From assembly GCA_027923505.1 (NCBI GenBank), contig BROI01000021.1, positions 605,209-669,208 of the forward strand: a DNA stretch of 64,000 nucleotides, written 5' to 3'. Position 1 is the first letter of the stretch; the number at the start of each line of letters is the position of its first letter. A program made the translations under genes and the position numbers. This DNA is from Mayamaea pseudoterrestris. Taxonomy: Eukaryota > Bacillariophyta > Bacillariophyceae > Sellaphorales > Sellaphoraceae. The notes under the pieces were generated by a model. It made no database searches. It was not told where the DNA came from and saw nothing but the letters and a program-made list of their open reading frames with translations. This document shows, one piece after another, positions 1-10,733 of this stretch.

Positions 1-987
1 AAATCTTCCGCAAGTGACTGGGCTTCCACACGTGAAAATGTGTTCCGGCCGAGATGGCATAGTCAGACTCCAAATCAAAGCTAACCCGTCCGACTGCAAT
101 TCTCCAGTACGAGGAGTCATTGAAGAAGACGATGTTTCATTGAAAGATACCGATGAAACTGCCGTGGACCCCATGAAAGCGTTGCCACCAGTCGTGGAAG
201 TGGGCATTTGATGGGTCGAGAGGAACAAGTCTCGATGCAGCAGTGACCAATCAATGTCCGTGACATCGCGGCCAGGTGTCCAGTTGGCGCATTCAAAAAT
301 TTGCCGCGAAGATATGAAACGACTTTCGTCCGATGACTTCTGTTCCTTATTGCGATCAGACGCTCCAACATAATCAGCAAGCAAGTCGTCCATCATGGGT
401 GCTCCAAGCATGCGTTCAACTTTCTTTGACGCAGTATTAATAAAAGACACAAAAGCTTCGGAAGCCACATCCTTTCTGACGGATTCGATGGGCAAAACAA
501 CAGGCTGTCGCTCCAGTTCGTCAGCTTCTGCTGCCTCCGATGCACCATTACGCTGATCGACATGTTGCTTCTCCGAGCGCTCTACCGCTTCTTCTTCCTC
601 AACATCTGGAATATCTATAAATTCATCAGGCACCGTTTGCGTTGATATTGTAAAAACTTCAATCTGCTTTTGGAGAGTCGCTTGCGGAGTCGTCGCAATG
701 TTGGTTAGTTGAGGTGAAGCGTCAGCTTTTTCGCGATTCGCACTCTCAGTGGATGTAGCTCGAGGAGACGCTTGCTGAACTTGACCAGGTTCTTCACCTG
801 ACGCGGAAAGCATACCAGCAGCAGAAGCGCTCAGCAAGCCATCAATATATTCATCCAAGTTCGCTGCCGGTTTTTGTTTGCTTGTATCTTCGTCTCGTAA
901 ATTGCGCCGCTTCTTCAGATCTTCCAGTCGTCTCCTCTTTTCGTCCAGAGCGGCCGCTCGTTGCGCGCGAGTAGGAGCGTCAGCCAT
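1..987 (-). CDS. Cytoplasmic dynein intermediate chain, N-terminal part (cut by window edge)
   Basis: An uninterrupted frame of 329 codons runs from the ATG at 985-987 to base 1 and off the window. The first about 35 residues are a basic/acidic helix (RAQRAAALDEKRRRLEDLKK), as in the dynein intermediate-chain N-terminus that binds dynactin p150. A low-complexity acidic linker follows. Then comes a segment with FINTASKKVERML and DDLLADYVG, the conserved stretch before the WD40 propeller of DYNC1I. The first blades show DIDWSL and DGLALIWSL. In the family this chain links dynein heavy chain to light chains and dynactin for minus-end transport. The C-terminal propeller lies outside the window. 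No intron is needed in the visible part. Assignment rests on motif recognition. Confidence 0.82.
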   Translation of the reverse strand, partial: MADAPTRAQRAAALDEKRRRLEDLKKRRNLRDEDTSKQKPAANLDEYIDGLLSASAAGMLSASGEEPGQVQQASPRATSTESANREKADASPQLTNIATTPQATLQKQIEVFTISTQTVPDEFIDIPDVEEEEAVERSEKQHVDQRNGASEAAEADELERQPVVLPIESVRKDVASEAFVSFINTASKKVERMLGAPMMDDLLADYVGASDRNKEQKSSDESRFISSRQIFECANWTPGRDVTDIDWSLLHRDLFLSTHQMPTSTTGGNAFMGSTAVSSVSFNETSSSSMTPRTGELQSDGLALIWSLTMPSRPEHIFTCGSPVTCGRF

Positions 988-1489
988 TGTCTCTAACAGG
1001 AGAGTCGTAGATTTAACTCTGCTAGCTACCTACGGCATTCGAAGGATGCGCGCCGCTCGTTCATCATTGTGGTCGGCGCGATGATCCGAGCAACTCTGGG
1101 GGGTGAGTGCTCGTGATTGAAGTGTTGAACCACGCCCCCGTACCGAAAATAGTTTATGTACTTGCAACCAAGTCAAACCCGAAGACTGAAAGGTTCTGCA
1201 ACTCGTACCTGAGCTTATAATTTTTTTGTTGACAAGGTTTACAGCGACAAGAAAATGTATTTAACGCTTCAGTTACTAATGGTGTCATCTTTCTGCCCTC
1301 CAAACAACCAACACTGGCAAAGGATAGCGCAAGTAGCCGACAGCTTTTGCGCGGAGCTACAAATGTTGTTGTTCAAAAGCAAGCAACAGTCTACGAGTCA
1401 AATGTGCACACATGGACACTGCTCAAGCACCTTTTTTGCGGAGTGGCAATCGAAACACCATCCAAACACAAGAGCATAAGTATTTGTAG
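988..1489. other. Intergenic, dynein 5' side to rhomboid 3' end
   Basis: About 500 bp between the divergent start of the dynein chain and the end of the rhomboid gene. Only short unsupported frames occur. It should hold the dynein promoter and the rhomboid 3' UTR; I see no recognisable element. Confidence 0.5.
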
Positions 1490-2550
1490 CTACACCATCT
1501 CCGACGCTCGCTCCCCAGCCGCAAGTAGCAGCGGATCTGAAAGAGTTTCATCGTTTGTGTCGCGTTCGTCGCCGATATGATATTGTGGCTGTTCTGCGCA
1601 CATTTGAATGTTGGCATTCGCAACGCTACCTCGTCCAAATATTATAACCTTGACTGATTCCATGGCATGAACAACGCATCGCACCGTTGTCCGTCCGCAG
1701 TTGCATTGTAGTTGGGGAAAATTGACGGAACTGCGTGTCAACGTTAGACCGCTGGGCGTGGCAGCAAATTGTGGTAGGCGTGCCAACCATTGGAGGCACC
1801 GCCACTGGTCCATATTCCTGAGCGTATCCTCGCTTGGTAAAACAAGCACGTCAAATATGCCATACAACTGAAAGTGCCCAGATATCATACCCGAAAGATG
1901 CCCCAAAAGCGACAAATTGGGCATGAATAGCTGTAGAACGACGAGTCTGCGGCGAACATATAGAACACAAGAAAAGACGAATAAGATGCTAAACCATTCA
2001 CTTTTGCCGACGTCAACACATGGAATAGCAATACCATCACTCACAATACCCATGGATATAACCAAGATGGGACGTTAACGAAACCAAACAATGTCCTGTC
2101 TCCTCCAGCTCCCACCAAACTCGTTTCCAAGACCAACATGTGGAAGAGAACACCAGAGAATCCAGCGGCCTGTTGATACATGAGGGCATTATATGCAAAT
2201 ACGTCCGATGCAATAAGTGCCACAAGCAGATATATAAGGCTGGTGAACAGAATAGCCACTAACACTGACAAAAAATGGCGTATCGTCCCGAGCTCTCGCT
2301 CCAGCAGGCTGCTTAATGCCAATGTCGACACCATGTTCATGGTAATATGCAGCAGACCCCCATGATAGAGCGCACTTGTCATGATTCTGTAGTACTCGTG
2401 CAGAACGATGACGTTGTGAGGGCACATGGTTACTCGTTGGAGTGGTGGAGCATTGGCAATCGCCTGGACGAGATACAAAACGCAGCATAGGACGATGACA
2501 CCAAACGTCGTCGGCGGTAGTCTGCTCGATATTTCGTTGAAGCGGGACAT
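1490..2550 (-). CDS. Rhomboid family intramembrane serine protease (RHBDD1-like)
   Basis: Two exons, 2550-2045 and 1946-1490, joined by a 98-bp intron with a consensus GTGAGT donor and CGCAG acceptor, give 320 residues. Exon 1 has hydrophobic segments at about 15-30 and 93-113, the HITMNMVS segment typical of rhomboids and the catalytic-Ser motif GFSG (Ser132). Exon 2 supplies the partner His in LLGHLSG (His185). The junction reads PWVLLVVLQLFMPN, matching the layout of RHBDD1-type rhomboids. The family cleaves membrane proteins inside the bilayer, and RHBDD1 relatives act in the ER. The last about 110 residues are soluble and unassigned. The frame through the intron is closed, so splicing is required. 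Confidence 0.85.
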
Positions 2551-3085
2551 TGTGTGCTTAAGCGAGTGGCCATGCAGTGTGTCACAAATCGTGCCGATGA
2601 CTCGACACTACCAGACGAGCCTGGTCTCAATTAAGTGCCATCAGGCACCCACCAACAATCCGGTCCTGGTCGCTCATTGTAAGCAAAGCACTGGTGGGCC
2701 AGCTATTCGCCAAGTGAGGTGCCAAGCTCCCACCAATTCTCCGAGTGGCGGTCGCCTGATCTTCATGCTAATCTGGTTTGCTACCGTAAGTTAGGTGCCA
2801 AGCTCCCGCCAACTGTCCATGTTATTAATGCCAGTCACCGGTATATAGGTTGGTACTGTAAGGTATAGCGGCATAAGTTCCCCATGTTTATCGCGTCCGT
2901 GGCGACCATGTCTGACCGGCAATACAATAATGCGACATGACGAGAAACGTCGCGTGCGCTTCCGCATTCGGGCGCGCCAGAATTCTGCTGCCCCTCTGTC
3001 AGTTCCATCACCGCACTTTTGAAGCGTCAACTATTCCGACAATCTAATCTGCTTTTGCATATCTGTGTTTATCACGATCATAATC
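2551..3085. other. Divergent promoter region with degenerate direct repeats
   Basis: Separates the rhomboid start (2550) from the protease start (3086). It carries a short repeated block, described separately, and a CACCGGTATA element near 2836. No coding frame is supported. Confidence 0.5.
2632..2820. repeat. Degenerate about 77-bp direct repeat
   Basis: The string AGGTGCCAAGCTCCC occurs at about 2717 and again at about 2793, followed each time by RCCAAYTSTCC. A weaker copy starts near 2634 (AAGTGCCATCAGGCACCCAC). CTGGT-GCT-GTAAG is repeated upstream of the second and third copies. It lies wholly in the intergenic space. Confidence 0.5.
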
Positions 3086-4585
<1,500 letters not shown>

Positions 4586-4884
4586 GGGGAGTTGCCTCTG
4601 GCATGCAATACATAATTATAACAGTTGCTTTACAGTTTTTAAGGTAGTATAGGTCAGCAGCAGTGTCTATTGTACTTTGTCATCTCTTGCTGTTGGATAT
4701 TAACCGGGTAGAGACTACTGGGTGACCCCGACTCGTTGAGACATTGGATGGCCACTATAGACTCGTTGTCAGAGCGTACGGAGGCCTTGATACACTAAAC
4801 TCGTCGGGTTGCTATTTACGGACGGTGCAGAATTCACGGTCAATGACCAATTCGCTTGGCACCAGGAACTCCTGATCAATTCCA

Positions 4885-6147
4885 CTATCTCACTGCCTGC
4901 ATGGTTCGTTCATAGACGTAAACACCTCGTATACTCCAATACGCCTCCTCCAAATCTTTTGGATTCGATCTGATGTATTCGTTGCAAGCTGCTATAGGGT
5001 CGTTTTCGTCGTCGGTCGAAAGTGCTGGACAGTCCATGAGAAATCTGTTCCCAGCCACGTTTCCGCAAAATGCCAAATTAAAAATGACACGGTGATTTAG
5101 AAAGTGATCGGCGGAGCAGCCAGTATCTTTTCCAATCGCAAAATATGCGTACGGAGTGTTCCAAGTCGTTGGATCCGGCTCGACTCGTTCCGGTTCATTT
5201 ATAACGCTCGTCGTCATGGCATCCTTCAAATTCGCAGGTATTTCGTCCTGCGCCCAGACCCAAGACTTGATGTAGCGGTACGCTGGATCCCATTCCAACG
5301 CATATACACCACCACCATTCCTATTGAAACCCTCTCCAATTGTATCATTGCGTGACTCGGCCACGACACATCCTTGGTTGCCCCACTGGTGCGCCGCCAT
5401 GCTCCAGCAATTGTCGGCGGGAACGCTCGTATTATCGTCCAAGACTCCTGTCCACGTGTCTGGAATTCCACTCGCACGATCCCACACTCCAGTATGAGTC
5501 CAGGTTGGTACATGGGCGTACATGCTGCAAGATTCGGATGTATGAAGGGCCGTCTTGGCCGTGGACAGTGTATTGACTCCTTCGACAATGTCAATCTCGC
5601 CATGAATAGGCCACTGACCGTTGTCATCATCCGATAGCCAAAAAGCTGGCCATACTCCGCAACCTGCTGGTATGTGGGTAACATCAAGAATAAACAGTCC
5701 TCGTTTGAAGCGTCGCTTGCCTTCAAGTCGAAGGGATTCTCTGGGTCCTTCGGCGGTGGGTGCGGATTTCATTATAACTTCATCAGTCGTTTTATTTACT
5801 TGCACCAATTCCAATTCCTGGGCGCGCCGTTGAGCGACGTAATGGTTGTATCCAGCAGAGCCCAGTGTGTCGGCGCCCTCGTAGAAGTTGTAGTGGGAGA
5901 GAAAATGATCGCCGACTTGTCGCTCAATGAGCATGTACGGTCCAGTCGGTGCTTGCTTTAAGAAGCCATTCCAGAATAATCTGTCACGGCCATATATAGC
6001 AGTTAGTGTTACCACTGTGAATAGAAGTGCGACGACAATGACAACTGGCCGACGTTGCGCGACAAAGTGGGAAGAATCGTCGCCATCGCCGTCGCCACCG
6101 AACGAAAATCCATTCATAAGCGGAGTATCTTCTCGAGGCGGCATCAT
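4885..6147 (-). CDS. Membrane-anchored glycoside hydrolase family 16 protein (beta-glucanase-like)
   Basis: A single exon of 420 residues starts at the ATG at 6147 (ATGATG). A short cytosolic N-terminus precedes one hydrophobic anchor at residues 34-52, suggesting a type II membrane protein with a lumenal or extracellular catalytic domain. WPAFWLSDDD and HGEIDIVEG give the GH16 ExDxxE signature: Glu184, Asp186 and Glu189. GH16 enzymes hydrolyse or transglycosylate beta-1,3 and related glucans by a retaining mechanism. In a stramenopile storing chrysolaminarin, a role in beta-glucan or wall polysaccharide remodelling is plausible but inferred. Start-to-start distance to the divergent helicase gene is about 200 bp. 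Confidence 0.85.
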   Translation of the reverse strand: MMPPREDTPLMNGFSFGGDGDGDDSSHFVAQRRPVVIVVALLFTVVTLTAIYGRDRLFWNGFLKQAPTGPYMLIERQVGDHFLSHYNFYEGADTLGSAGYNHYVAQRRAQELELVQVNKTTDEVIMKSAPTAEGPRESLRLEGKRRFKRGLFILDVTHIPAGCGVWPAFWLSDDDNGQWPIHGEIDIVEGVNTLSTAKTALHTSESCSMYAHVPTWTHTGVWDRASGIPDTWTGVLDDNTSVPADNCWSMAAHQWGNQGCVVAESRNDTIGEGFNRNGGGVYALEWDPAYRYIKSWVWAQDEIPANLKDAMTTSVINEPERVEPDPTTWNTPYAYFAIGKDTGCSADHFLNHRVIFNLAFCGNVAGNRFLMDCPALSTDDENDPIAACNEYIRSNPKDLEEAYWSIRGVYVYERTMQAVR

Positions 6148-6344
6148 TTAGAAGCCGTTGATGGTCCAGATGAGCGATTTGTAGGACCCAAACGTCGACG
6201 ACGAAGAAACGGTAATGAGGAAACGGATGATGGATGAGATGAAAACGTACGTGTCGAATCAGTAACGGTGCGATTAGGCGTGACTGCCGGTCACACTGTC
6301 AAGACCAACCATTCCTTCAACTCGGCAACGCAGCGGCTTTCACC

Positions 6345-8129
6345 ATGGCGAGCCTCTACGGACAACGCAAGCGAAAGCGCAAGGTCGAATGTGATGTTAA
6401 CATCGAGGACGAGAAACCGCCATCTTGCGAGGAAACGTTTACATTGAGTGAAATCGAAAATGCCAAGGAGAAGGAAAAGGAACAAGACGACACGTCTCGC
6501 CAACCATCATTAGCAGGTTTAACAGAAGACATTTCGCTTCCATCCTGGGCTACTCTTGAAGATTTGGGTTTATCGTCGCCTCTGGTTGCAATCTGTCGGC
6601 AGCTAGGATTCAAGCGACCGACTCCGGTGCAGCGAGCCATCATACCCTTTTTGCTGCAAAACGATTCGGCGCATGTACTGGCGCTAGCTGCAACTGGCAC
6701 CGGCAAAACAGCCAGTTTTGTCCTGCCCATTATTCATCGCTTGGTGACAGATCCCTACGGAATTTATGCCGTAGTGCTCACTCCAACCCGAGAACTTGCG
6801 AAACAGATCCACCAGCAAGTCATTGCGTTGGGGAGTGCCTACAACATCAAGTCTGCGTTGGTCGTTGGTGGACTCGACTCTGTCCGGCAATCCACTGAAC
6901 TCGACCAGCGGCCACACTTTTGTGTCGCTACGGTTGGACGTCTGGCGCAGCTACTCAGAGGTCCGCAGCCGCCCAAACTGAGGAACGTTCGATACATGGT
7001 ACTGGACGAGGCGGACCGACTCCTTGCAACAAACAGTGGATTTGAACGAGATGTAGCCGAGCTATTGCTGCATTGTACGACGGAGCCTGTTCCTAACAAT
7101 GCAACGGATGGATCAATTGTGGCGTCTGCACGAAAGAGGCGAACGAGTCAATGCCAGACGCTGTTGTTTTCGGCAACCATGACGAAAAGTTTGCAAGCGG
7201 TTGAAGAAATGGCTGGAGCTGGTCTTGGTCGATTGCCGCTACGTAAATTTGTCATTCCATTACATCATGATGTTGATGATTCGAGGAATATGAAATTATG
7301 TGTATCGACAATCACGCAAGGTGCAGAGCAGCCAGGGAACTCCGACGCTTCTTCGGACCCGACGCCAAAGATACCATCGGGTTTAAAGCAAGAGTACGTC
7401 TTCATGCCGTCGCGCGTACGCGATGCGTACCTACTCGTCGTTATCCGTACATTCATGGCTAATGCAGGAAGGCGGTTGAAACAGGAGTTCCCTCGACGCC
7501 ATAAGGTTAACGATGTTAATGATGACGACGACAGTGAGGGAGGAAAAGCACGATCGGCCATTGTTTTCGTGTCAACTTGTGAGCGGGCTGGGTTCGTCTC
7601 TGGTCTTTTGAGCAATCTTGGAATTGATAATGTCGCACTTCATTCATTGCTTTCTCAAAATCGGCGAATGGCTGCTCTCGGGAAATTCAAGTCTCAAAGA
7701 GCGCGAGTTCTAGTCGCCACAGATGTTGCTTCTCGAGGTTTGGATATTCCAGCTGTAGATTTGGTCATCAACTCAGAGCTTCCTCGCTCTCCAGTTGCCT
7801 ACGTGCATCGCGTGGGCCGCACTGCTCGGGCGGGACGCAGAGGAAGAGCTATAAGTCTAGTCGCCGAGTCCGACATTGGCTTGGTTCACGCTGCTGAGCG
7901 GATCTCTGGTCGAGCATTGGAAAAGTGTGCAGAAGTGACCGACGAGGCTGCGGTGAAGGTTCTCGGACCGGTCACTAAAGCAGCTCGACTGACGCGAATT
8001 AAGTTGGACGAAGTCGGGTTCGATGAACTAGTGCATAAGTTTAAAGAGCGCAAAGCTAGAGACAAGAAGGAAAAAGAGCGTATAGAACGATGTCTTAAAA
8101 GAATGGAAAAGGCAAGTCTCGGTGACTGA
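6345..8129 (+). CDS. DEAD-box RNA helicase, DDX49/Dbp8 type
   Basis: A single exon of 594 residues. A basic acidic-mixed N-tail precedes a Q motif (FKRPTPVQ, about 89-96), motif I ATGTGKT (116-122), Ia PTRELA (147-152), motif II DEAD (221-224), motif III SAT, and motif VI HRVGRTARAG near the end of the second RecA lobe. The Ib segment reads TVGR where TPGR is usual. The stretch DPYGIYAVVLTPTREL and the linker to motif II most resemble Dbp8/DDX49, which acts with Esf2 in 40S pre-rRNA processing in the nucleolus. The C-terminus is a Lys/Glu-rich helix. An acidic insert separates the two lobes. It ends 64 bp before the convergent nuclease gene. Confidence 0.85.
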   Translation: MASLYGQRKRKRKVECDVNIEDEKPPSCEETFTLSEIENAKEKEKEQDDTSRQPSLAGLTEDISLPSWATLEDLGLSSPLVAICRQLGFKRPTPVQRAIIPFLLQNDSAHVLALAATGTGKTASFVLPIIHRLVTDPYGIYAVVLTPTRELAKQIHQQVIALGSAYNIKSALVVGGLDSVRQSTELDQRPHFCVATVGRLAQLLRGPQPPKLRNVRYMVLDEADRLLATNSGFERDVAELLLHCTTEPVPNNATDGSIVASARKRRTSQCQTLLFSATMTKSLQAVEEMAGAGLGRLPLRKFVIPLHHDVDDSRNMKLCVSTITQGAEQPGNSDASSDPTPKIPSGLKQEYVFMPSRVRDAYLLVVIRTFMANAGRRLKQEFPRRHKVNDVNDDDDSEGGKARSAIVFVSTCERAGFVSGLLSNLGIDNVALHSLLSQNRRMAALGKFKSQRARVLVATDVASRGLDIPAVDLVINSELPRSPVAYVHRVGRTARAGRRGRAISLVAESDIGLVHAAERISGRALEKCAEVTDEAAVKVLGPVTKAARLTRIKLDEVGFDELVHKFKERKARDKKEKERIERCLKRMEKASLGD

Positions 8130-8193
8130 CGTTCAGATGATGAAATAGAAGAAAGAATTTTCTATCTAGCGGCATTGATAAATGTCTTCAGCT

Positions 8194-10320
8194 TTATGTA
8201 GTATGTGTGCGACGTGAAACCAACGGAGTGATCTTGATGTCCAATACTCCCATACGACAATAAAGTGGGTTATTCTGTGCCGATGATTCCTGGATTGGCA
8301 AATGTGCGGGTTCTCTCGAATTAGCGCAACGAATAAAGGGTGAACCATCATTATCGTCCTCGAATTGGATCCTTCGAGAGGTAGCAACTTCCTTTGCCGA
8401 GATCTCGAGCTGTGAGCCATCAATCTTGCCCGGCGGCTCGTTCGGAATGCTAGACGCCTCCTTTTTCATAGCGCAAAAGCTTCCAATAGGCCAGCCCATC
8501 AAGCGGGCTACGTCATCACTAATCTGGATCGTAGAAGTGTGTCGGCGGAGTCTTTTACGGTGAAGTCTAGCTAGCGCATGTGGGTCGGGGCGAACAGACT
8601 GAAAGAATCCCTGTCGCTTTTTTGATGTCCTCGTTAAAGCTTTCTTAGGTGCGTCGGATTTTTCATCGCCATCCTCTTGCCCGCCAAAGATACTTTGTAA
8701 AAACTTTTGGCGTCGACGTTGCTCCGCGTCGCCTTGTTTTGTCCGCTCCTTTTTATCTTCGGTGTAATTGGAAAAGAGCCGGGGGAGAACGTCACGAAAA
8801 CGCGCATCGAACAATGCTCGCTGCTCAATAGATAAATATTCAAAGCCATCAATGTCTACGCCTTCAGCGTCTGTTACTGTGGATGAAACTTTCCAAGCAA
8901 CTTCATAGCATGGCACCTGATTGCGCACAATCATTTTGTGGATTCTTTGCGGGACGGGTAGTTCTCGTGCTCTTCGATACCCGTTTGAAGACAGCGGCAC
9001 CGATACGAGAAAGAGCTCACGTCGGGAAAGAAGTCGCGCAACATTGTCAATGACAAAATTCCGACTGGCTTCAAGCGCACGTCCCTTGATAATAATTCGC
9101 CACGAAGCAAGATCGCGGAGTCGAGGGGGCGACATTTCTAAAGTTTCCGAAGTCACTTTCATCAATGACAAAGGAAGTTGATTGTCATTCGGTCGCAAGT
9201 AGTTATGGATCGCTCGCGTCGGGTCAAATGGTGGGTCCAGTTCGAGTGCCTTCCTTCGAAGTAAGTCTCGGAATTTGTCATCAGCTGAGAGTTCAAGGCA
9301 AGGCTCCCCTGCACTTGTACCACATTCCTCACACCCGTGTTTATTATGATTGAGCCTTGTTCCATTGTGACTGCAACGGGAGCAACAGCGCTCTTCGGTC
9401 TTATTGGCTTTGCTTTGCTTATATTTACCTCCACAAACTGCCACCCGAGACCAGGACAACAATTCATTCATGGCAGCTGTCTCTGCTGAAAGCGGAAAAT
9501 CGAGCTGACATTTCCGAAGAAATCGCAATGCCTTGACCGACCCGACATTGTCCATACCGCATCCAACCATATCGCTTCCGGTTAAAATTGCAAAAGTAAT
9601 CAAATCATTTCGACTGAGTGGTAGCGTTAATTTGTTGCTAACCGCATCATTTCCGTTGTCGGTACTGTCAATGCTCGCGTGTAGATCTTTTGAGTCGTAG
9701 CGCATAACCTTGCCATTCTCTAGATTCTCGAGCGAGAAATTTGTATACACTGTTGTCGCTCCAAATAGCAGGCAGTCACCATCATTTGATATCACTCCAT
9801 CGACAATTCCCCTCATGTTCAGCAATGCACAAAGTGCTTCGCCTTCAGCCTTGGCTCGGACAACTGGAACTCCTAAAAGCTCCAGAAGTTGTTGACACTC
9901 ACTGCATGCCTTCCAGAAGGCAGTTCCACGCCGTCGCTTATGAAACTTATCATCTTCGCCGTGATCCCCGCGTATTCGTCGCTTTCCTTCGATGACACAG
10001 ACGAGCTTGGTTCCTAGGGACAACAACTTTATCGTCCGAGAGAAAACAAGGTGCAGATGTGGATTGCTATGATTTTCCTTGATTGCATGAGATGTCAGTG
10101 CTTCACATATCCAAATGGACAAATCTATGGCTAAAGCCATCCGTCGCTTGTTGGGAGTGTCGGAGGCTTTGATCTGTCCGACATAGCGCGAGGCCAAAGA
10201 ACGCGGCGGCTGGAGTCGTTGTCCGTTGTCAAATGGAATCCACTGCGCGATTTCGTTTGCCCCAACGGCTTTTCCGCATCTTGCCTTGTCCAAAACTTTC
10301 CAAAGAGATGCGACAGTCAT
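8194..10320 (-). CDS. RAD2/XPG-family nuclease, GEN1/SEND1-like
   Basis: A single exon of 708 residues. The ATG at 10320 gives an N-terminus MTVASLWKVLD, equivalent to the MGVxxLW start of GEN1/FEN nucleases; an upstream GTG-initiated extension is rejected. XPG-N acidic residue Asp66 sits in MALAIDLSIW. The XPG-I block shows AKAEGEALCALL and ISNDGDCLLFG. The helix-hairpin-helix region follows (LTGSDMVGCGMDNVG). A Cys insert (CSRC, about 14 residues, CEEC) resembles the Cys-His motif I recall in plant GEN/SEND1 proteins. The family resolves Holliday junctions or cuts 5' flaps in the nucleus. The C-terminal about 250 residues are charged and unassigned. Length is near human GEN1 (908) but shorter. 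Confidence 0.78.
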   Translation of the reverse strand: MTVASLWKVLDKARCGKAVGANEIAQWIPFDNGQRLQPPRSLASRYVGQIKASDTPNKRRMALAIDLSIWICEALTSHAIKENHSNPHLHLVFSRTIKLLSLGTKLVCVIEGKRRIRGDHGEDDKFHKRRRGTAFWKACSECQQLLELLGVPVVRAKAEGEALCALLNMRGIVDGVISNDGDCLLFGATTVYTNFSLENLENGKVMRYDSKDLHASIDSTDNGNDAVSNKLTLPLSRNDLITFAILTGSDMVGCGMDNVGSVKALRFLRKCQLDFPLSAETAAMNELLSWSRVAVCGGKYKQSKANKTEERCCSRCSHNGTRLNHNKHGCEECGTSAGEPCLELSADDKFRDLLRRKALELDPPFDPTRAIHNYLRPNDNQLPLSLMKVTSETLEMSPPRLRDLASWRIIIKGRALEASRNFVIDNVARLLSRRELFLVSVPLSSNGYRRARELPVPQRIHKMIVRNQVPCYEVAWKVSSTVTDAEGVDIDGFEYLSIEQRALFDARFRDVLPRLFSNYTEDKKERTKQGDAEQRRRQKFLQSIFGGQEDGDEKSDAPKKALTRTSKKRQGFFQSVRPDPHALARLHRKRLRRHTSTIQISDDVARLMGWPIGSFCAMKKEASSIPNEPPGKIDGSQLEISAKEVATSRRIQFEDDNDGSPFIRCANSREPAHLPIQESSAQNNPLYCRMGVLDIKITPLVSRRTHTT

Positions 10321-10733
10321 GTTAATAACGGGAGAGGCTGACAAAGACAAGAAAGATCCAATCAGTACGTTGATTATGGTCACATTCGCGCGAGATGTCG
10401 GGGTCGTTTTCTCATGGCCGACTCGCTCGCCAGGCGCGCGCCCAGCCTGAGTAGCTATCCCCTACGAGCCAAAGCTGCTAATCAGAAGAAAAATGGTGCA
10501 TTGATATGAAATAAATATTGGACCACACCGATCGTAAATTTATTTGCATGATGCGTATATTGAGCGGTACGTCAGCCAGACATAAAACAACGGTGCACTA
10601 TCGGCACTGATTACTTAAGAGATAAAGATGCGGTAAATTGTCGACTTCTGCAACGTAACATGCCTAACATGACACGCGATACAGCCAAGGGACATGAACG
10701 TACAAGCTTGTTCGCATAATGTATTATAGCCAT
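10321..10733. other. Intergenic, upstream of nuclease / downstream of ENTH protein
   Basis: 413 bp between the start of the nuclease gene and the stop of the ENTH/ANTH gene, both on the minus strand. AT-rich centre, no supported frame. Presumed nuclease promoter and 3' UTR of the ENTH gene. Confidence 0.5.
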
